64,000 nt of DNA from Pachyseris speciosa (Eukaryota > Cnidaria > Anthozoa > Scleractinia > Pachyseridae): the NCBI GenBank assembly GCA_016490735.1, contig JAEMWC010000552.1, forward strand, positions 422,501 through 486,500, in the 5' to 3' direction. The position numbers and the translations under genes are program-made. Shown piece after piece: positions 51,679 through 63,480 of the stretch. A model generated the notes under the pieces. That model ran no database searches. It had not been told where the DNA came from and saw only the letters and a program-made list of their open reading frames with translations. Position 1 is the first letter of the stretch. Each line of letters starts with the position of its first letter.

Positions 51679-54356
51679 TTAATAGGAACTCGTTCCCAAT
51701 TTCGGCTTAAAATGTAAGTAGTTCGCGCCCCAATTTTCAGCTAGCTTCCCACGCAGTCGTGACAGCCGGCTAATTTCAGCACCTTTTTCGCTTGTCATCG
51801 TTTCTCCATACAAGTTCTGTTTAACAATTCCAGTTTACGGATATTAAACTCTTTACCTTGAAAGCAGATCTAGTAGTAAGTTTCATTTGATTAGATCTTT
51901 TTCTTTGACCTGTACATGTCAACATGTGTCGCAGCCTTTGCACATTTGTGCCGGCCAGGCCGCTCATACCCCACATCAAGTTTGTGTTCGATATATTATT
52001 TGGAGACAGTGTGATGGACTAAAACAATATTGAAGGAATTTCTTTTTTTGCTATTCATCGATTAGATACTTGTCTATACATGTATTGAAAAAACAGAACT
52101 TTTTCTTATTTATTTGTTCCGTCCTTTCCCACATTTTGTTCCCTCCCCTCCCATCCCATAACACAACAAACAAACAATTAGCATAGTCACGTTTAACTCG
52201 TTTCCCTTCGGCGATTTGGTCACCTTTTTTTGCAATTTATGAAGGGTAGGAGGACAAATCGCCCTAGCTACTCCCTATAAGGGGTTACCACGGAGATTTC
52301 GCTGGTCCACAACACCGAAGGCTCTGTCTTTGATGTCACGTTCGTCACGCTAGCTGTCATTTATTTCTAAACGAACACTACAGCTACAATTCGTTGCGTA
52401 TTTGGTTTATAAGTGTGTTTTTCGAGCCATTTTCCACTCCAGAAGCCCCCTGCCTGGCATCATAAAGCTGGGTTGATGGGTAGAGGCAATCCTTTGAAAG
52501 AACACAGAGGTGAGAAGCAATTTCACACGAATTGGGCCGCTCAACGTATTCGAGCGAGTGATAGAAATTCAGGGAGTGAAGTTAAGTCTTAAGCCCTTTT
52601 GTGAGTGGATTACGGGACCTGGCATGGCAATTTTGGCTAGTTTGAACTTGTAAATAATGCAATCGATGCAATGTTTTGTCAGCAGGACCGGGTGGCTCGA
52701 CACTTGTAAAAGATATCTGAAATGGAAATTGGCGGTCTTCCATGTCGACGTTATACAAGAAGTACCCAGAATTCCATTGGGTCACAAAGTCGAAAATTAC
52801 AGACCAGTGAGAGCAAGTGAAATCAAAAGCGTTATCCACGTCGCGCTAAACAAGTGAGCAGGAAAATGTGGTGCAGATCACAAGAAGTAGAGTTGAAGTT
52901 TGCTGACGATGTAGACTTTTAGCTTCAAGAGGAATTTTTGTCATAAAAACTTCAAGACAAAGTTGCGTATTTTTTGGCGTTTCCCGAGGGCATTCTAAGC
53001 CAACATTTTTGGTTCACAACCGAATAAACGGTCATATTAAATAAAAATTGGGAGTTTTAGTAAGTTTACGGGGTGATGAAGTCTAAAAACTGAGTATTTG
53101 GCCATAGCAATGATTCATTTCAACCATTTGGGAAAGTTGCAAGTTTTCAAGGCAATGATACCCTGAGGAATCATATTTAGTGGAGCGTAGGGAAAAGAGT
53201 TAATGTAACGCAAGACAGCAGGCGAAGTTATTTTTGTTGGTTATAACGGTCCACGATGTCGAGTTTGCAGCTTGGAAACGTTGCAGACCGTAGCCGCATG
53301 AAAACCATCAATGATGGAAAGACTTTGCAGAAAGTAGTGCCATTGAATCGTGTTTGCTGGAAGTATTCAGAGCATTTTCTCAGTGGGCAGGCCGTGAGTG
53401 TATGTTTGCATCTGCATGTGGTTGTTTCAAAATTATTATCATAATGTATTTTATGTTTGTGTGTCCCCTCAGGATGCATATAATATCTAAAATTACCAAA
53501 TTGCAAAACCTTAACTTTAGAATTTGATATTTTATATCTCGTGGTTTACAACGTGACTTAACGAAATTTATTCAATAGACTACTCACAACCGCCAAGGTT
53601 TACTTTGTGGGTCTCGCAAGCCATAACGACTGATCACGTTTATGCAACGTTTTACCACAACACAAGATTTCTACTACATACAATCATTAAAGGAAGTTAA
53701 GACCCATTGTTTAGAAGGCCAGCAAAATAATCTGAACGGTAAAAAAATATATGTTTTCGCCAATTTTTGGAATTATGCAAATTACTTTGACACTAACGAT
53801 AATTATGTAAACACATGGATTTTCGTCAAGTTTGAGCTCGTGGTGTGTGGAAGCTAAGGTGATACCCGCTGGTTTGAAGCAATATACCAGTTAATTGGAG
53901 TATAGACTTTGCTCTGATGTGGTGTTTTATCACGATTTAGACCAAACTTTTGAGATTTCTTTCCTTTCATTTCGTTAGTTTTCGATATGCAAATTAAGGC
54001 TCAAGAGAAGGGTGTCTTCTAATCACGCTGGAATGCGTAAGATTTTTTTGTAAGTTTGTATATTTTGTCTCTGAACTAGTTGAATACACCTTGTAACTTG
54101 TAGCAAAATAGAATTCAGTGAGCTAGATTTTTGCAGTCAGAGCGCGCTTGAAAAAATCTATGAAATTTACACTTTCGATCGCTATCAGTTAGGTGAGCTA
54201 AAATTCAATTTAGGCCTGTGGCGGCGAAAAAATAAAGAATTGGAAAATAATTATAGCATTTTTTAAACATGTGTACCAAACTCTTTTCATGGTCAAAAAA
54301 TTAAGGAAAACTTTTTTTGGTCGCCAAGTCGAGAGGACCGCGGGACTGCCTCTTAA

Positions 54357-55003
54357 TTCACAGAATATTCCCGTAACATCAAAAACTTGTGGATGTTAAA
54401 CAAAAAAAATGTAGAACGTAATATAAATGGAAGCTAACCTCAAGCAAACAGGAGTAAAATTATGTACAGTGAAACAGTAACGGAACAAAATGCAGGGAAA
54501 CTATTCTTTAGTTTGCCTGCAGTTAGCATTCATCTGTGTTGCATTAAATATACATGTAATTTCCCATTCCTAGTTCCTCATTCCACGTTTGGACCTTACT
54601 TTAGCAACATCCAAACCTTGCTTATAAAAGCATGATCATCAAGCATAAACTACTGGTAATTAAAGTCTTATAGTCGACTTTATCATAACCCAACATTTTA
54701 GGAATAACAGACACAAAAAAACTTGTGAGTATCCAGGCGAGCTTTGGCATAAGTTTCAATTTCCCATTGGCCTTCACCAAAACCTAACGTCTGAAGAATA
54801 ACAACAACAACAAGGAGCTTTATTTGCATGACCATAATTTCACACAGTATTGCAAAAGCACGTATCTTAACGAGAACAATGTAATAATGTAATGAGATGG
54901 AAGATACAAATTAAAGATATATCAGTCTGATTTAGATAATATATTATTACGCCAATCTAAGCAAAATGGAATGAACTTCGTCAATTCAATATTAACAAAA
55001 TAA
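54357..55003. other. Noncoding DNA with LINE 3-prime tail
   Basis: The AGGAGCTTTATTTGCATGACC phrase at 54815 recurs at about 63400, marking the 3-prime region of the minus-strand LINE family that precedes it. Confidence 0.5.
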
Positions 55004-55660
55004 TCAGCAGAATTCATTAATTCCTTGGTAGCTTCTATAGGGGATAATTGGGTGATATTCGGTAGATGATTTTTTATTTGCTATAAAATCTGTTCCCAAG
55101 AATTGAGTATTTAGGACAGCTAAAAAGAAAGTGTATTTCATCTTCAACTTGATTCGATCCGCAAGTGGGGCAGAGTCTATCAAACCTTGGGATTTGATAG
55201 TATCTACCAGTTTCAATCATTAGCTTGTGATTACCTAATCGTAGTTTCACTAATTCTTTCCTACAATTTAGTTTTCTTGTAAAGCCTAAATAATAGGAAG
55301 GCGTATATTCGTCCTTAAAAGTGTTATAAAATTCTAGTTTCTTGAAGTATTGAATAGTGTGTTGCCAATATAAGATATACTTTTGTCGCATTAATTTTAC
55401 AAAGTGTTTGTTCTTAGCTTCAGTTAAGCGAGTTGGATTAAAATCTGGCAAATTATAGAATTCAGCCATCCTCACAACATTTGAGTAGAAACTACTTTTA
55501 CCAGAAGAGTGAAGATCTGCCGACATTATAAAGATCTGTCTAACAATGGAGTCATTGCTCTTACTTTGGAGATATAAAATGTAATTTATTATCTTCTGAT
55601 TAATAGTTATATTGAGAGAAGATCTTTCAAGCTCAGCTCTGCACGCCACATTGAATGCCT
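55004..55660 (-). pseudogene. LINE C-terminal fragment with zinc-binding RT tail
   Basis: The 191-codon frame (55649-55074) reads LNITINQKIINYILYLQSKS, then ELVKLRLGNHKLMIETGRYY and LCPTCGSNQVEDEIHFLFSC, a zf-RVT-type C-terminus of invertebrate LINE proteins. It changes frame near 55080-55216 at the very end. The RT domain itself is not here. The sequence begins abruptly at about 55660, a typical 5-prime truncation. Confidence 0.7.
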
Positions 55661-55887
55661 TATTGCTTACTTATAACAGGGCCGTAGCTAGCATAGGGGC
55701 AAGGGGGGCAGTTACCCCCCCCCCCCCCAACGAAAATCGGAATTTTTGTTTTCTTTTGTTTCTTTAGTGTGAATGATATACGAAATGAATCATACATGAC
55801 CTGCGGAAATGAAATCAAATGAAGAATGATCCTCGCAGTTGTGATCGCAATTTATGCAATTGCGAAAAGAAGCCTGAAAAAAACTCA

Positions 55888-55935
55888 GGACTTCAACGGG
55901 GTTTGAACCCGTGACCTCGCGATTACTGGTGCAAT

Positions 55936-55961
<26 letters not shown>
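55888..55961 (-). tRNA. tRNA-Thr-like head (SINE-associated, possibly a pseudogene)
   Basis: The minus strand folds as GGCTTCA acceptor, GCTC-GAGC D-arm, and a CGGGTTCAAACCCCG T-arm closing with TGAAGTCC. The anticodon arm carries an extra base compared with its relatives (CACCAGTAA), so the anticodon is uncertain. Because it sits inside repeat units it is more likely a SINE head than a working tRNA gene. Confidence 0.5.
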
Positions 55962-55971
<10 letters not shown>

Positions 55972-56248
55972 TGAGCAGGTCAATGTGGGTTCATATGTTC
56001 CCGTGAAAGAAATGAATGTGAATGATATATGAAATAAATCATACATGAACTGCGGAAATGAAATCAAATTTATGCAATTTTGTTTTCAGGCTTCTTTTTA
56101 CAATTGCATAGCGGAGTTTAGCCGCTGGTTCGACCTTACTATATCTTAATATAAAATTTTGGACGAGGAGGGGAAAGTAAACTGCACTATTTCCAAATTT
56201 CTTCCTCTTCCTTCTTTCACTAACATTTTCCAGCTTTGTGAAAGAGCG

Positions 56249-56488
56249 TCATAAATACTCATTAAAATATTCGGCTTGTGTAGTATGAATATTTTTAAAC
56301 GTATCCCATTTGTGTAATTTGCCCTCTGTATCTAAGAAATCCTTAACTCTCACAACACCTTTGTTAACAATGGGGCAATTATATAATGATCTAACACCAA
56401 CTTTGATAAATTTGTTATTCCATATTAGGGAGTTTAAGCAAAGACGTTTGTGAGCGACGTACGTCAACCGGAAGTGGGCATTTCTCAT
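56249..56488 (-). pseudogene. C-terminal piece of the L1/Tx1-like LINE
   Basis: A minus-strand frame with LIWNNKFIKVGVRSLYN and GVVRVKDFLDTEGKL, the 'WNN..I.VG..S..' segment that follows the RT domain in Tx1-type elements. It is separated from the RT at 57720-58600 by SINE units. Confidence 0.6.
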
Positions 56489-56701
56489 ATTTGGGCAGTG
56501 GTTGTGCAGACATTTTCGAATAAATCGCCTCTATTAGAGCAGGTCAATTATGGGTTCATATGTTCCCGTGAAAGAAATAAATGCGAATCATATATGAAAT
56601 AAATAATACATGAACTGCGGAAATGAAATCAAACGAAGAATGATCCTCGCAGTTGTGATCGCAATTTATGCAATTGCGAAAAAGAAGCCTGAAAAAATTC
56701 A

Positions 56702-56773
56702 GGACTTGAACGGGGTTTGAACCCGTGACTTCGCGATACCGGTGCGACGCTCTACCAAGTGAGCTATGAAACC
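56702..56773 (-). tRNA. tRNA-Thr(GGU)-like SINE head
   Basis: Same fold with a CACCGGTAT anticodon-loop region suggesting GGU, and an intact B box (GGTTCAAACCC). The acceptor stem is slightly damaged (GGTTTCA), and one D-loop base is missing. Confidence 0.45.
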
Positions 56774-56949
56774 ACTGACGTTGGAGCAGGTCAATTATGG
56801 GTTTATATGTTCCCGTGAAAGAAATGAATGTGAATGATATATGAAATAGATCATACATGAACTGCGGAAATGAAATCAAATGAAGAATGATCCTCGCAGT
56901 TGTGATCGCAATTTATGCAATTCCGAAAAGAAGCCTGAAAAAAATTTCA

Positions 56950-56961
56950 GGACTTGAACGG

Positions 56962-56995
<34 letters not shown>

Positions 56996-57022
56996 TGCTC
57001 TATCCAACTGAGCTATGACGCC
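56950..57022 (-). tRNA. tRNA-Thr(GGU)-like SINE head
   Basis: Third copy in the same orientation, with A-box-like TAGCTCAGTTGGATAGAGC and the same CACCGGTAT loop. The acceptor has GGCGTCA against TCAAGTCC, so pairing is imperfect. Confidence 0.45.
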
Positions 57023-57501
57023 ACTGGCGTTGGGAGCAGGTCAATTATGAGTTCATGTGTTCCCGTGAAAGAAATGAATGTCAATGATATATGAAATAAA
57101 TATCCATGAACTGCGGAAATGAAATCAAATGAGGAATGATCCTCGCAATTTTTTCAGAATTTTTTCGCAATTGCATAAATTGCGATCACAACTTGAAGGA
57201 TCATTCTTCATTTGATTTCATTTCCGCAGTTCATGTATAATTCATTTCATATAACACATTCATTTCTTTCACGGGAACATATGAACCCATTACTGACCTG
57301 CTCCCAACGTTCAATAGCTCAGTTGGTTAGAGCATTTTTTTTTCAGGCTTCTTTTCGCAATTGCATGAATTGCGATCACAACTGCGAGGATCGTTCTTCA
57401 TTTGATTTCATTTCCGCAGTTCATGTATGATTTATTTCATATATCATTCACATTCATTTCTTTCACGGGAACACATGAACCCATAACTGACCTGCTCGCA
57501 A

Positions 57502-57574
57502 CGTTTAATAGCTCAGTTGGTTAGAGCATCGCACAAGTATCGCGAGGTCACGGGTTCAAACCCCGTTCAAGTCC
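57502..57574 (+). tRNA. tRNA-like SINE head, plus strand
   Basis: TAGCTCAGTTGGTTAGAGC and CGGGTTCAAACCCCG are present, but the anticodon region is changed to CACAAGTAT and the acceptor is degraded. Confidence 0.4.
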
Positions 57575-57719
57575 TGAATTTTTTTCAGGCTTTTTTTCGC
57601 AATTGCATAAATTGCGATCACAACTGCGAGGATCATTCTTCATTTGATTTCATTTCCGCAGTTCATGTACGATTTGTTTCATATATCATTCACAAAGTGA
57701 GACTCCACTGCCATACGCT

Positions 57720-59700
57720 TATCGACTTATTAATTGACGTAATTATATTTTCAAAATTAAGCTCCTGAAATTTTTGCTTATCATACGTAAAGTACACGCC
57801 CACTATCTTAATCGGGTTTTTTTATGTTATCTACACCGACATTTTCGCACGAATTGTGCAGGCTACCGAGCCAGTACGCCTCTGTTTTTTCCTATTTAAT
57901 CTCAAACCAGAGATGTCTCCGAATTTCTGAAGAAGCTTTTGTAGTAAGCGAATAGATGTCCCGTTGTTTAAAAACGTATTTAGATCATCTGCAAAGACAG
58001 AGTGCTTAATGATGCTCTCGCCAACTTGAATGCCTTCGATATCTTTGTTTTGACGAATGGCGATATTCAAGATCTCCAAAGCAATATTAAAAAGATAGGG
58101 AGACAAGGGGTCTCCTTGACGGATACCGCGCTCAACGGGGAAGGTTTCAGATGCAAAACCATTATTCATGACGCAACTCGAAATATCCTCATAAAGAACT
58201 TCTATCCATCTTATAAAAGATTTGCCAAAGTTAAACTTTCTAAGCGCCGTTAATAAATACCTAACTTATTGAGTCAAAGGCTTTTTTAAAATCAAATGTT
58301 GTAAGAAGTCCGGGCTTATTATACGATTTCGTGTATTCCATGACATCATCTTCAATGGATCTTATAGCATCAATTGAGATAGTCCTGCCTTTAACGTAAG
58401 CGCACTGATCCTCGTGAATTGTTTCAAGTAGTACTTTTTCTAATCTGGCTCCTAGCGCTTTGGAACCGATGTTATAATCAACTTTGAAAAGTGAAAGTGG
58501 TCTCCAATTTTCCATGCACCTTCTGTCCTTTCTTTTCTATAAGGCGAATTAATGCCTGTCTTTGTGAGTTTGAGAGCCTCCCTTGCCTGTAAGGAATGTT
58601 TAAAGAATCCACTAAAAGAGCGAGGCCGTCATTCCCAGGAGATTTATTATTCTTAAAGCTATTCAAAGCCTTGAGACATTCCTCTTTAGTCAGATAACCT
58701 TCACAATGAGATTGCAGGTCATCAGACAGTTTTGAGTTCAGCCAAGATATCCTTACTGTTTTTCACCAGTTGATTGTCGTGGTTAAATATTTTCCGTATA
58801 TAATTTTTGGGGTTACTTCTATTTTCGAGATTTAAGAAATATTTGCTGTTCCGCTCTCCTTTTTCATACCAAATCGCTCTAGACCGCACTATGTTACCTT
58901 GGGCAACATAATCAAACAGAGCATCGTACTCAAGTTTATATTTCTCGAAGTTTTCGATATTACTCTCCATAGGATCGGCAGCGCATAACCTTTCACATTC
59001 TTTTAACACATTTTTGTTCACGTTTACCTCTTCTTTCTTTAGCTTTCGCTTTGCTATACGTGATCGTCGTTTGCCTTATCCTGTATTTGACCAAGTCCCC
59101 AAAGTAACCGTTTGTCCTTAACCTCACGAAATCCGGTTAACCAGTCACTATATTAGGGAGAAATCAGCTCCACATTATTCTCGTCTCCTAGTAAGCTAGA
59201 GTTAAAGCACGAATGCGCCCGGTTTTCACTTCTGTTGATATACAGCGTGATGGCAGAGTGATCGGTCTTTGTAGAAGGTATGACATCGGTTTGCTCTACA
59301 ACATCCTGCAAGCACTCACTTACCAACCAAAAATCTAAACGACGCTGGACAAAGGCTTTCTCTCACTCCATGTATATTGTTTCTTATCGATGTTTCTTAT
59401 TCTCCAGATATCGATCAGATCATACGAAAATTTTAATTCCTCCACAGTTTTCACAGAATCTTTTTTCTATTCTACCACCTGAGTTATCTAAGACAGCATT
59501 CAGATGGTCCACGTGATAGATACATTTTACCCTTGTATTGAAGTTGCCAGTTATCAGCTATCTCTGGAGTACTGTAAGTTTCCTGGAGAAAGATAATGTC
59601 CGCGATGATTACGTTCCATTTTCTCAAGTCCCAAATCCCCCGAACATTTAGCGAGATTAACTTAAAATTGACATTGTTCACCTGCATCTCAGCCATACCT
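57720..59700 (-). pseudogene. L1/Tx1-like LINE ORF2 (endonuclease and reverse transcriptase), decayed
   Basis: Minus-strand pieces: an endonuclease start KLISLNVRGIWDLRKWNVII ... IIFLQET (59696-59484); a linker with IWYEKGERNSKYFLNLENRS (59021-58722); the RT with NNKSPGNDGL, ENWRPLSLFKVDYNI (58515), TTFDFKKAFDSIS, RGIRQGDPLSPYLF and the catalytic SVFADDLNTF (58169-57831); then IVGVYFTYDKQ near 57775. At least four frame breaks are present. The endonuclease middle (59021-59484) is not open in any frame. ENWRPL plus FADD and KGERNSKYF are typical of L1/Tx1 clade proteins. Confidence 0.75.
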
Positions 59701-60073
59701 AATTCCGATTATTCTTAATAATATAGCCAGTAACAATAGCGACCCAAAAACACACGACAAAAGCAAGACGAAACAAAAGCCCAAAAATTTACATACACAG
59801 AAAAAAGACATGCATAAAAGAAATAGCAATGAGGCGACTGAAGTAACAAACATCCAAGTGGGATTAGAAATACAAAACCAGCAAGCGCTCTTACCTCACA
59901 CTCCAGAACTAACTGTCAAGTAATTAACACCTCGTCTCCAGGCTGATCTACGGGTTTGTCCATTCTTAGATTATAATTTAACACCTACTAAGAAAGCGGG
60001 CTAAATAAAAATTGAGATGATTTATTCCTAGTGGAGGAAGCCGAAGGAGAAAGTAGTAACAACAACAAAAAAC

Positions 60074-60900
60074 CTATGGTTTGATAAATTTGCCGTCAAT
60101 ATAAAGTTTGTCAGGCTCAGATTTGCTGAAATAAGCCTCGCGACCCTCTTTCATGGCTTGTTTAAGTTTTTCAATTTGAGGCTTCCTTGGTGTCTGCAAT
60201 TCTTGTGGTATGTCCTCGTACATTTTATACCGTGTATTCTTAAGTTTCTTACCGGCACAGCTCAGAACTCGTTCTATATCCGAATATCTTAAAAAACGCG
60301 CAATAATGGCTCTACTATTTCCTTCTTGCGATGGCTTACCGATCCTGTGTATTCTCTGAAACTCAATATCCTTTGCATCTTGAATGCCTAAAACATTTTC
60401 AAAGAAATATACCAACGGTGCCCTTGTCTCTTCCTTCCAATTCGCATCCTCTTAGTGTGGCGGCCATTCCTCGATGCCTTCGAATCTCAAATTTTCTCGG
60501 CGGCTATAGGCTTCGAGATAAAGGATCTTTTTGCGGTGACATCGCTAAAATCTCGCTTGCAGTTTTCCTTTTCTTCGCCCAGGACTTTTTCAAAGTCATC
60601 ACTCCTTTTGCTCGTGAATTCAAGGTTCTTCTCGATCTCCGTGATTTCATCCTGGGAAGATTTCTGCTTCTCCTTGACTGAGGCAACGTCTAATTCTAAA
60701 TCTGCCACCGAACGTTTCAAATCCGACACCGCCGTAGAAACTTCATCCAGCTTTTTTTCTAAAAGATCAAGCATGTTGAGCTTCGATAGGATCAAGTCAA
60801 TCTTCTCGCCAAGGCCTTCCGCCGCCATGACTTCATCATCCGATTCAGAGGATACCTTTTTAGGTCGCTTATCCCCAGGACTAGACTCCTCAGAACTTAC
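60074..60900 (-). pseudogene. L1-like ORF1 protein (coiled coil and RRM-like), one frameshift
   Basis: 60828-60487 encodes MAAEGLGEKIDLILSKLNML followed by a long heptad-repeat coiled coil. After a frame change near 60440-60487, 60415-60074 encodes FQRIHRIGKP ... RAIIARFLRYSDIERVL and YEDIPQELQTPRKPQI, the RRM and C-terminal domain pattern of L1 ORF1p (trimeric RNA chaperone). It lies upstream of ORF2 on the same strand, with a ~370-bp spacer, as in full-length L1/Tx1 elements. Confidence 0.75.
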
Positions 60901-60934
60901 TGAAGAAAGAGAACAGCGATATTTTCATTTTTGA

Positions 60935-61989
60935 AGAACGTTCTGCCTCCATTCGCGTTCTGTAGCCCGAAAAGTTTTACCCCGTAGACGGAGCCATCAC
61001 GCACATGTGCACATGTGCTCCTCGCGGACTTTGCGCTTTGTCTACTTGAAAAAAATGGCGGATCAACCTTCGCGTACAGTAGACCAACTTTTCCGTCGGC
61101 TTCGTGTTCGGAAGATGGGCCACCTTGTGGAAAAGTTTATTGCCCATTAATTGGCATTTCGTTGTACGCAGCGCAGGCCATTTGTTTTGTTGAAAAATCT
61201 AACTCTTTTTTGATATAGGCGTGGTTCCTTGCTTCTATTTCATGAACGTGAATTATGCCTGTTAGCACTTCAAAAAATGTAGTCAGTTTAACATACGCAG
61301 GTTTTTTACTGTATCAGAATTTATTTAGATTTTCTCTTTATAGTATCCTTTTGCCCATCCTTTTCTTAATACAAAGTTACTGTTTGGGTTTAAATTTATA
61401 GTTTCTGATACCACTGATTCTTGTCAAATTTTAGTAAAACCATTCAGTGTTTTAATGTAGTTTTTAATACAGGCAACGTGGAAGTAAAATCATCGTCAGC
61501 ATACTGTTTCCAGTCGACCTGTTTTAACTTTGAAAACATCCAGCAAGAAATGCTGAAAGAAGGGTATCCCTGGAGGGTGGGGTTTTTGTATCGGAAATTT
61601 GCCTGACAGGATGGGGGGATTTATTTAAATTACCATAGTATATTTGCGATTTCCCTATGTCCCGGGGGTGGGGGGGGGGGACGAAATGACTGGTGCATAA
61701 TGTTGCAACTGCCCTTGTGCCGTTGGTCACAGCCTTATTGTAAGCCTTCGTTATAGCGCAAATCTTCTCCTTTATACAATTATATCTCTTTTCCAATTCG
61801 ATCCTATGGTTATGTTCCCTAAATTCTTGTTGGCTCATTTCCGTAAGATAATTCAACAGGACCAAAACTGTCAGGAAACCATTCAGCCATTCGCTCTCGT
61901 AACAACGACGTCCTTGTTAAAGTTGATATTTTGATAATCCATCTCGTTTTTATATTCTTGTCAGTTTCGCAATACGATGTTCACTCATT
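60935..61989. other. Noncoding DNA, LINE upstream flank and G-rich tract
   Basis: Contains a G-run (GGGGGTGGGGGGGGG near 61665). A minus-strand frame at 61524-61865 is not recognised. Confidence 0.4.
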
Positions 61990-63395
61990 GAGTGATTCCA
62001 CTGCCAAGTTGATGTTTTTTTGCCACACGCTCTTCATGCCCATTCGACTCCTACATTTTGCCACAGGCTGCGTATGGGCAAGAATGCAAAAGGGTTACCC
62101 GCCGCGGTGATTCAACCTGCGGTAAAAATCAATTCGGGGTCGTGTAAAGAGTCCATAAAAATGTCTATCTATGTCTATGTAAGAGAAGCATTGTTGGCAT
62201 GGGATTCAAATTTGAATGAAAGCCCAGGGAATCTTAATAATGACTTAGTGGATTTAACGGAAATAGTCCTTAAAAACAACAACTTCGAATCTGATGGGAA
62301 GTATTTTGTCCAGAAACTAGGCACTGCGATAGGGATTCGTATGATACCATCTTATGCCAATATTTTTATGGTCAAGTTGGAAAGAATATTAATTTCGCAG
62401 GCTGAAATAAAACGTCGCACTTGGTGGCGTTATATTGACGACATTTTTATAATTTGGACAGCGGGGAAACAAACATTTTTAAAAGTGTTAGATATTTTAT
62501 TGAAGTCTACTTCAAAATGGTCCTACGAAGAAGTAGAATTTCTAGATGTTAAAGTGATTAATAACTCGGGAAAACTAGAGATGGATGTTTACATCAAGCC
62601 TACTGATAGTCATTAGTATCTTCACCATGCGTCTTGTCACCCGAATTCTTGTAAGAAAGGGATCCCTTATGCCCAAGCACAGCGTTTGAAACGGATTTGT
62701 TTCAAGGAGACTTTCTTTGAGAGAAGCGTTCAGGACTTGTGTATGTTTCTGGTAGAAAGTAGGTATAAGAAAAACTTTGTTCAACAACAAGTGGATAGGG
62801 CGAGAAGGACACCTAGAAATGAAGTTCTAAGGGAAAAACCAAAGAAAGAAAATAACAGGATTCCTTTCACCGTGACCAACCATCCGGGTCTTCGTAATAT
62901 CGGAGGCTTGTTAAGAGAGTTGCTTGTCGAATAGATGCCAAAATGCCATTGCCGAAGTGCCAATGGACGCCTTTAGGAAACCTAAGCGTCTGTCAGATTA
63001 TTTGGTTCGTGCCCGTTTTAGGAATGGACCCAAAGATGAAGTAAAAGCAACACTGAAATGCAATTGTAATCGTTGCCAGATTTGTAATTTTCTGTGTGAA
63101 GGAAGGGTTTTTCGTAGCAACACCACTGGAAAGGAATTTAACATAAACTATAACCTAAACTGCAACTCTAGAAATGTAGTCTATCTTGTTACTTACAAAA
63201 AGATGTGGCATTTAATACGTTGGATCTACTACCACTTCGTTTAGGACTAGATATAACAACCATAAGGCCCATGCTTGTTTGTCTTCTATAGATAATTGGA
63301 GAAGGATTATGTTCTTTATCAGCAGTTTCATAGTCAAGGACATTTGGGCTTAGAAGATATGAACATAAAACTATTAGACTGGGTGAAAGGAGTGA
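61990..63395 (+). pseudogene. Penelope-like retroelement, plus-strand copy, 5-prime truncated
   Basis: Starts within the RT (VREALLAWDSNL), then the GTAIGIRMIPSYANIF motif, catalytic RRTWWRYIDDIFIIWT (YIDD) and EEVEFLDVKVIN. A TAG at 62614-62616 interrupts the KPTDSH-YLHHASCHP region. Then come FVQQQVDRARRTPRNEVL, a frame change near 62930, CQICNFLCEGRVFRSN and the GIY-YIG start (NVVYLVTYKKM; GSTTTSF near 63222 in another frame), trailing into LEDMNIKLLDWVKG near 63355-63390. The end is cut at about 63395 by the minus-strand LINE tail. Confidence 0.75.
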
Positions 63396-63480
63396 GCAAC
63401 AAGCTTTATTTGCATGACCGTAAAACAGTACAGTATTACGAAAGCAGGTAACAAGAATTAAACTGAACTAGTTTGACAAC
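63396..63480 (-). mobile_element. 3-prime tail of the LINE family seen at 54810-55660
   Basis: AGCTTTATTTGCATGACCGT and CAGTATT(A/G)CGAAAGCA match the region 54815-54860, so this is a heavily 5-prime-truncated copy inserted in the Penelope-like element. Confidence 0.6.

Larger units (their letters stand above)
48689..54352. mobile_element. 5.66-kb TTAA-flanked element with very long inverted arms
   Basis: TTAA at 48685-48688 and 54353-54356 flanks termini GAGGCAGTCCCGC and its complement. The left arm (48689 to about 49993) is matched in inverse by the right arm (about 52030 to 54352), roughly 90% by eye over sampled stretches. The right arm carries about 990 bp extra (about 52200-53190). 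The left end has a small TAAAAGC-type insertion near 48702. The core (about 49994-52029) contains smaller inserted elements. TTAA suggests piggyBac or Kolobok. No transposase was recognised, so this may be a fold-back-type nonautonomous element. Confidence 0.75.
55740..57715. mobile_element. Cluster of tRNA-Thr-like SINE units in both orientations
   Basis: About 300-bp units with TCATTTGATTTCATTTCCGC, TTTCACGGGAACAT and a tRNA-like head repeat at least five times: three with minus-strand heads (55888-55961, 56702-56773, 56950-57022), then two plus-strand units (about 57309-57340 truncated, 57502-57574). Adjacent opposite units make large inverted repeats near 57120-57230. A piece of L1-like coding sequence (56249-56488) lies between them. 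Confidence 0.75.

Noticed and set aside
60331..60934. Long plus-strand Ser/Phe-rich frames
   Set aside because: Antisense shadow of the L1 ORF1 coiled coil.
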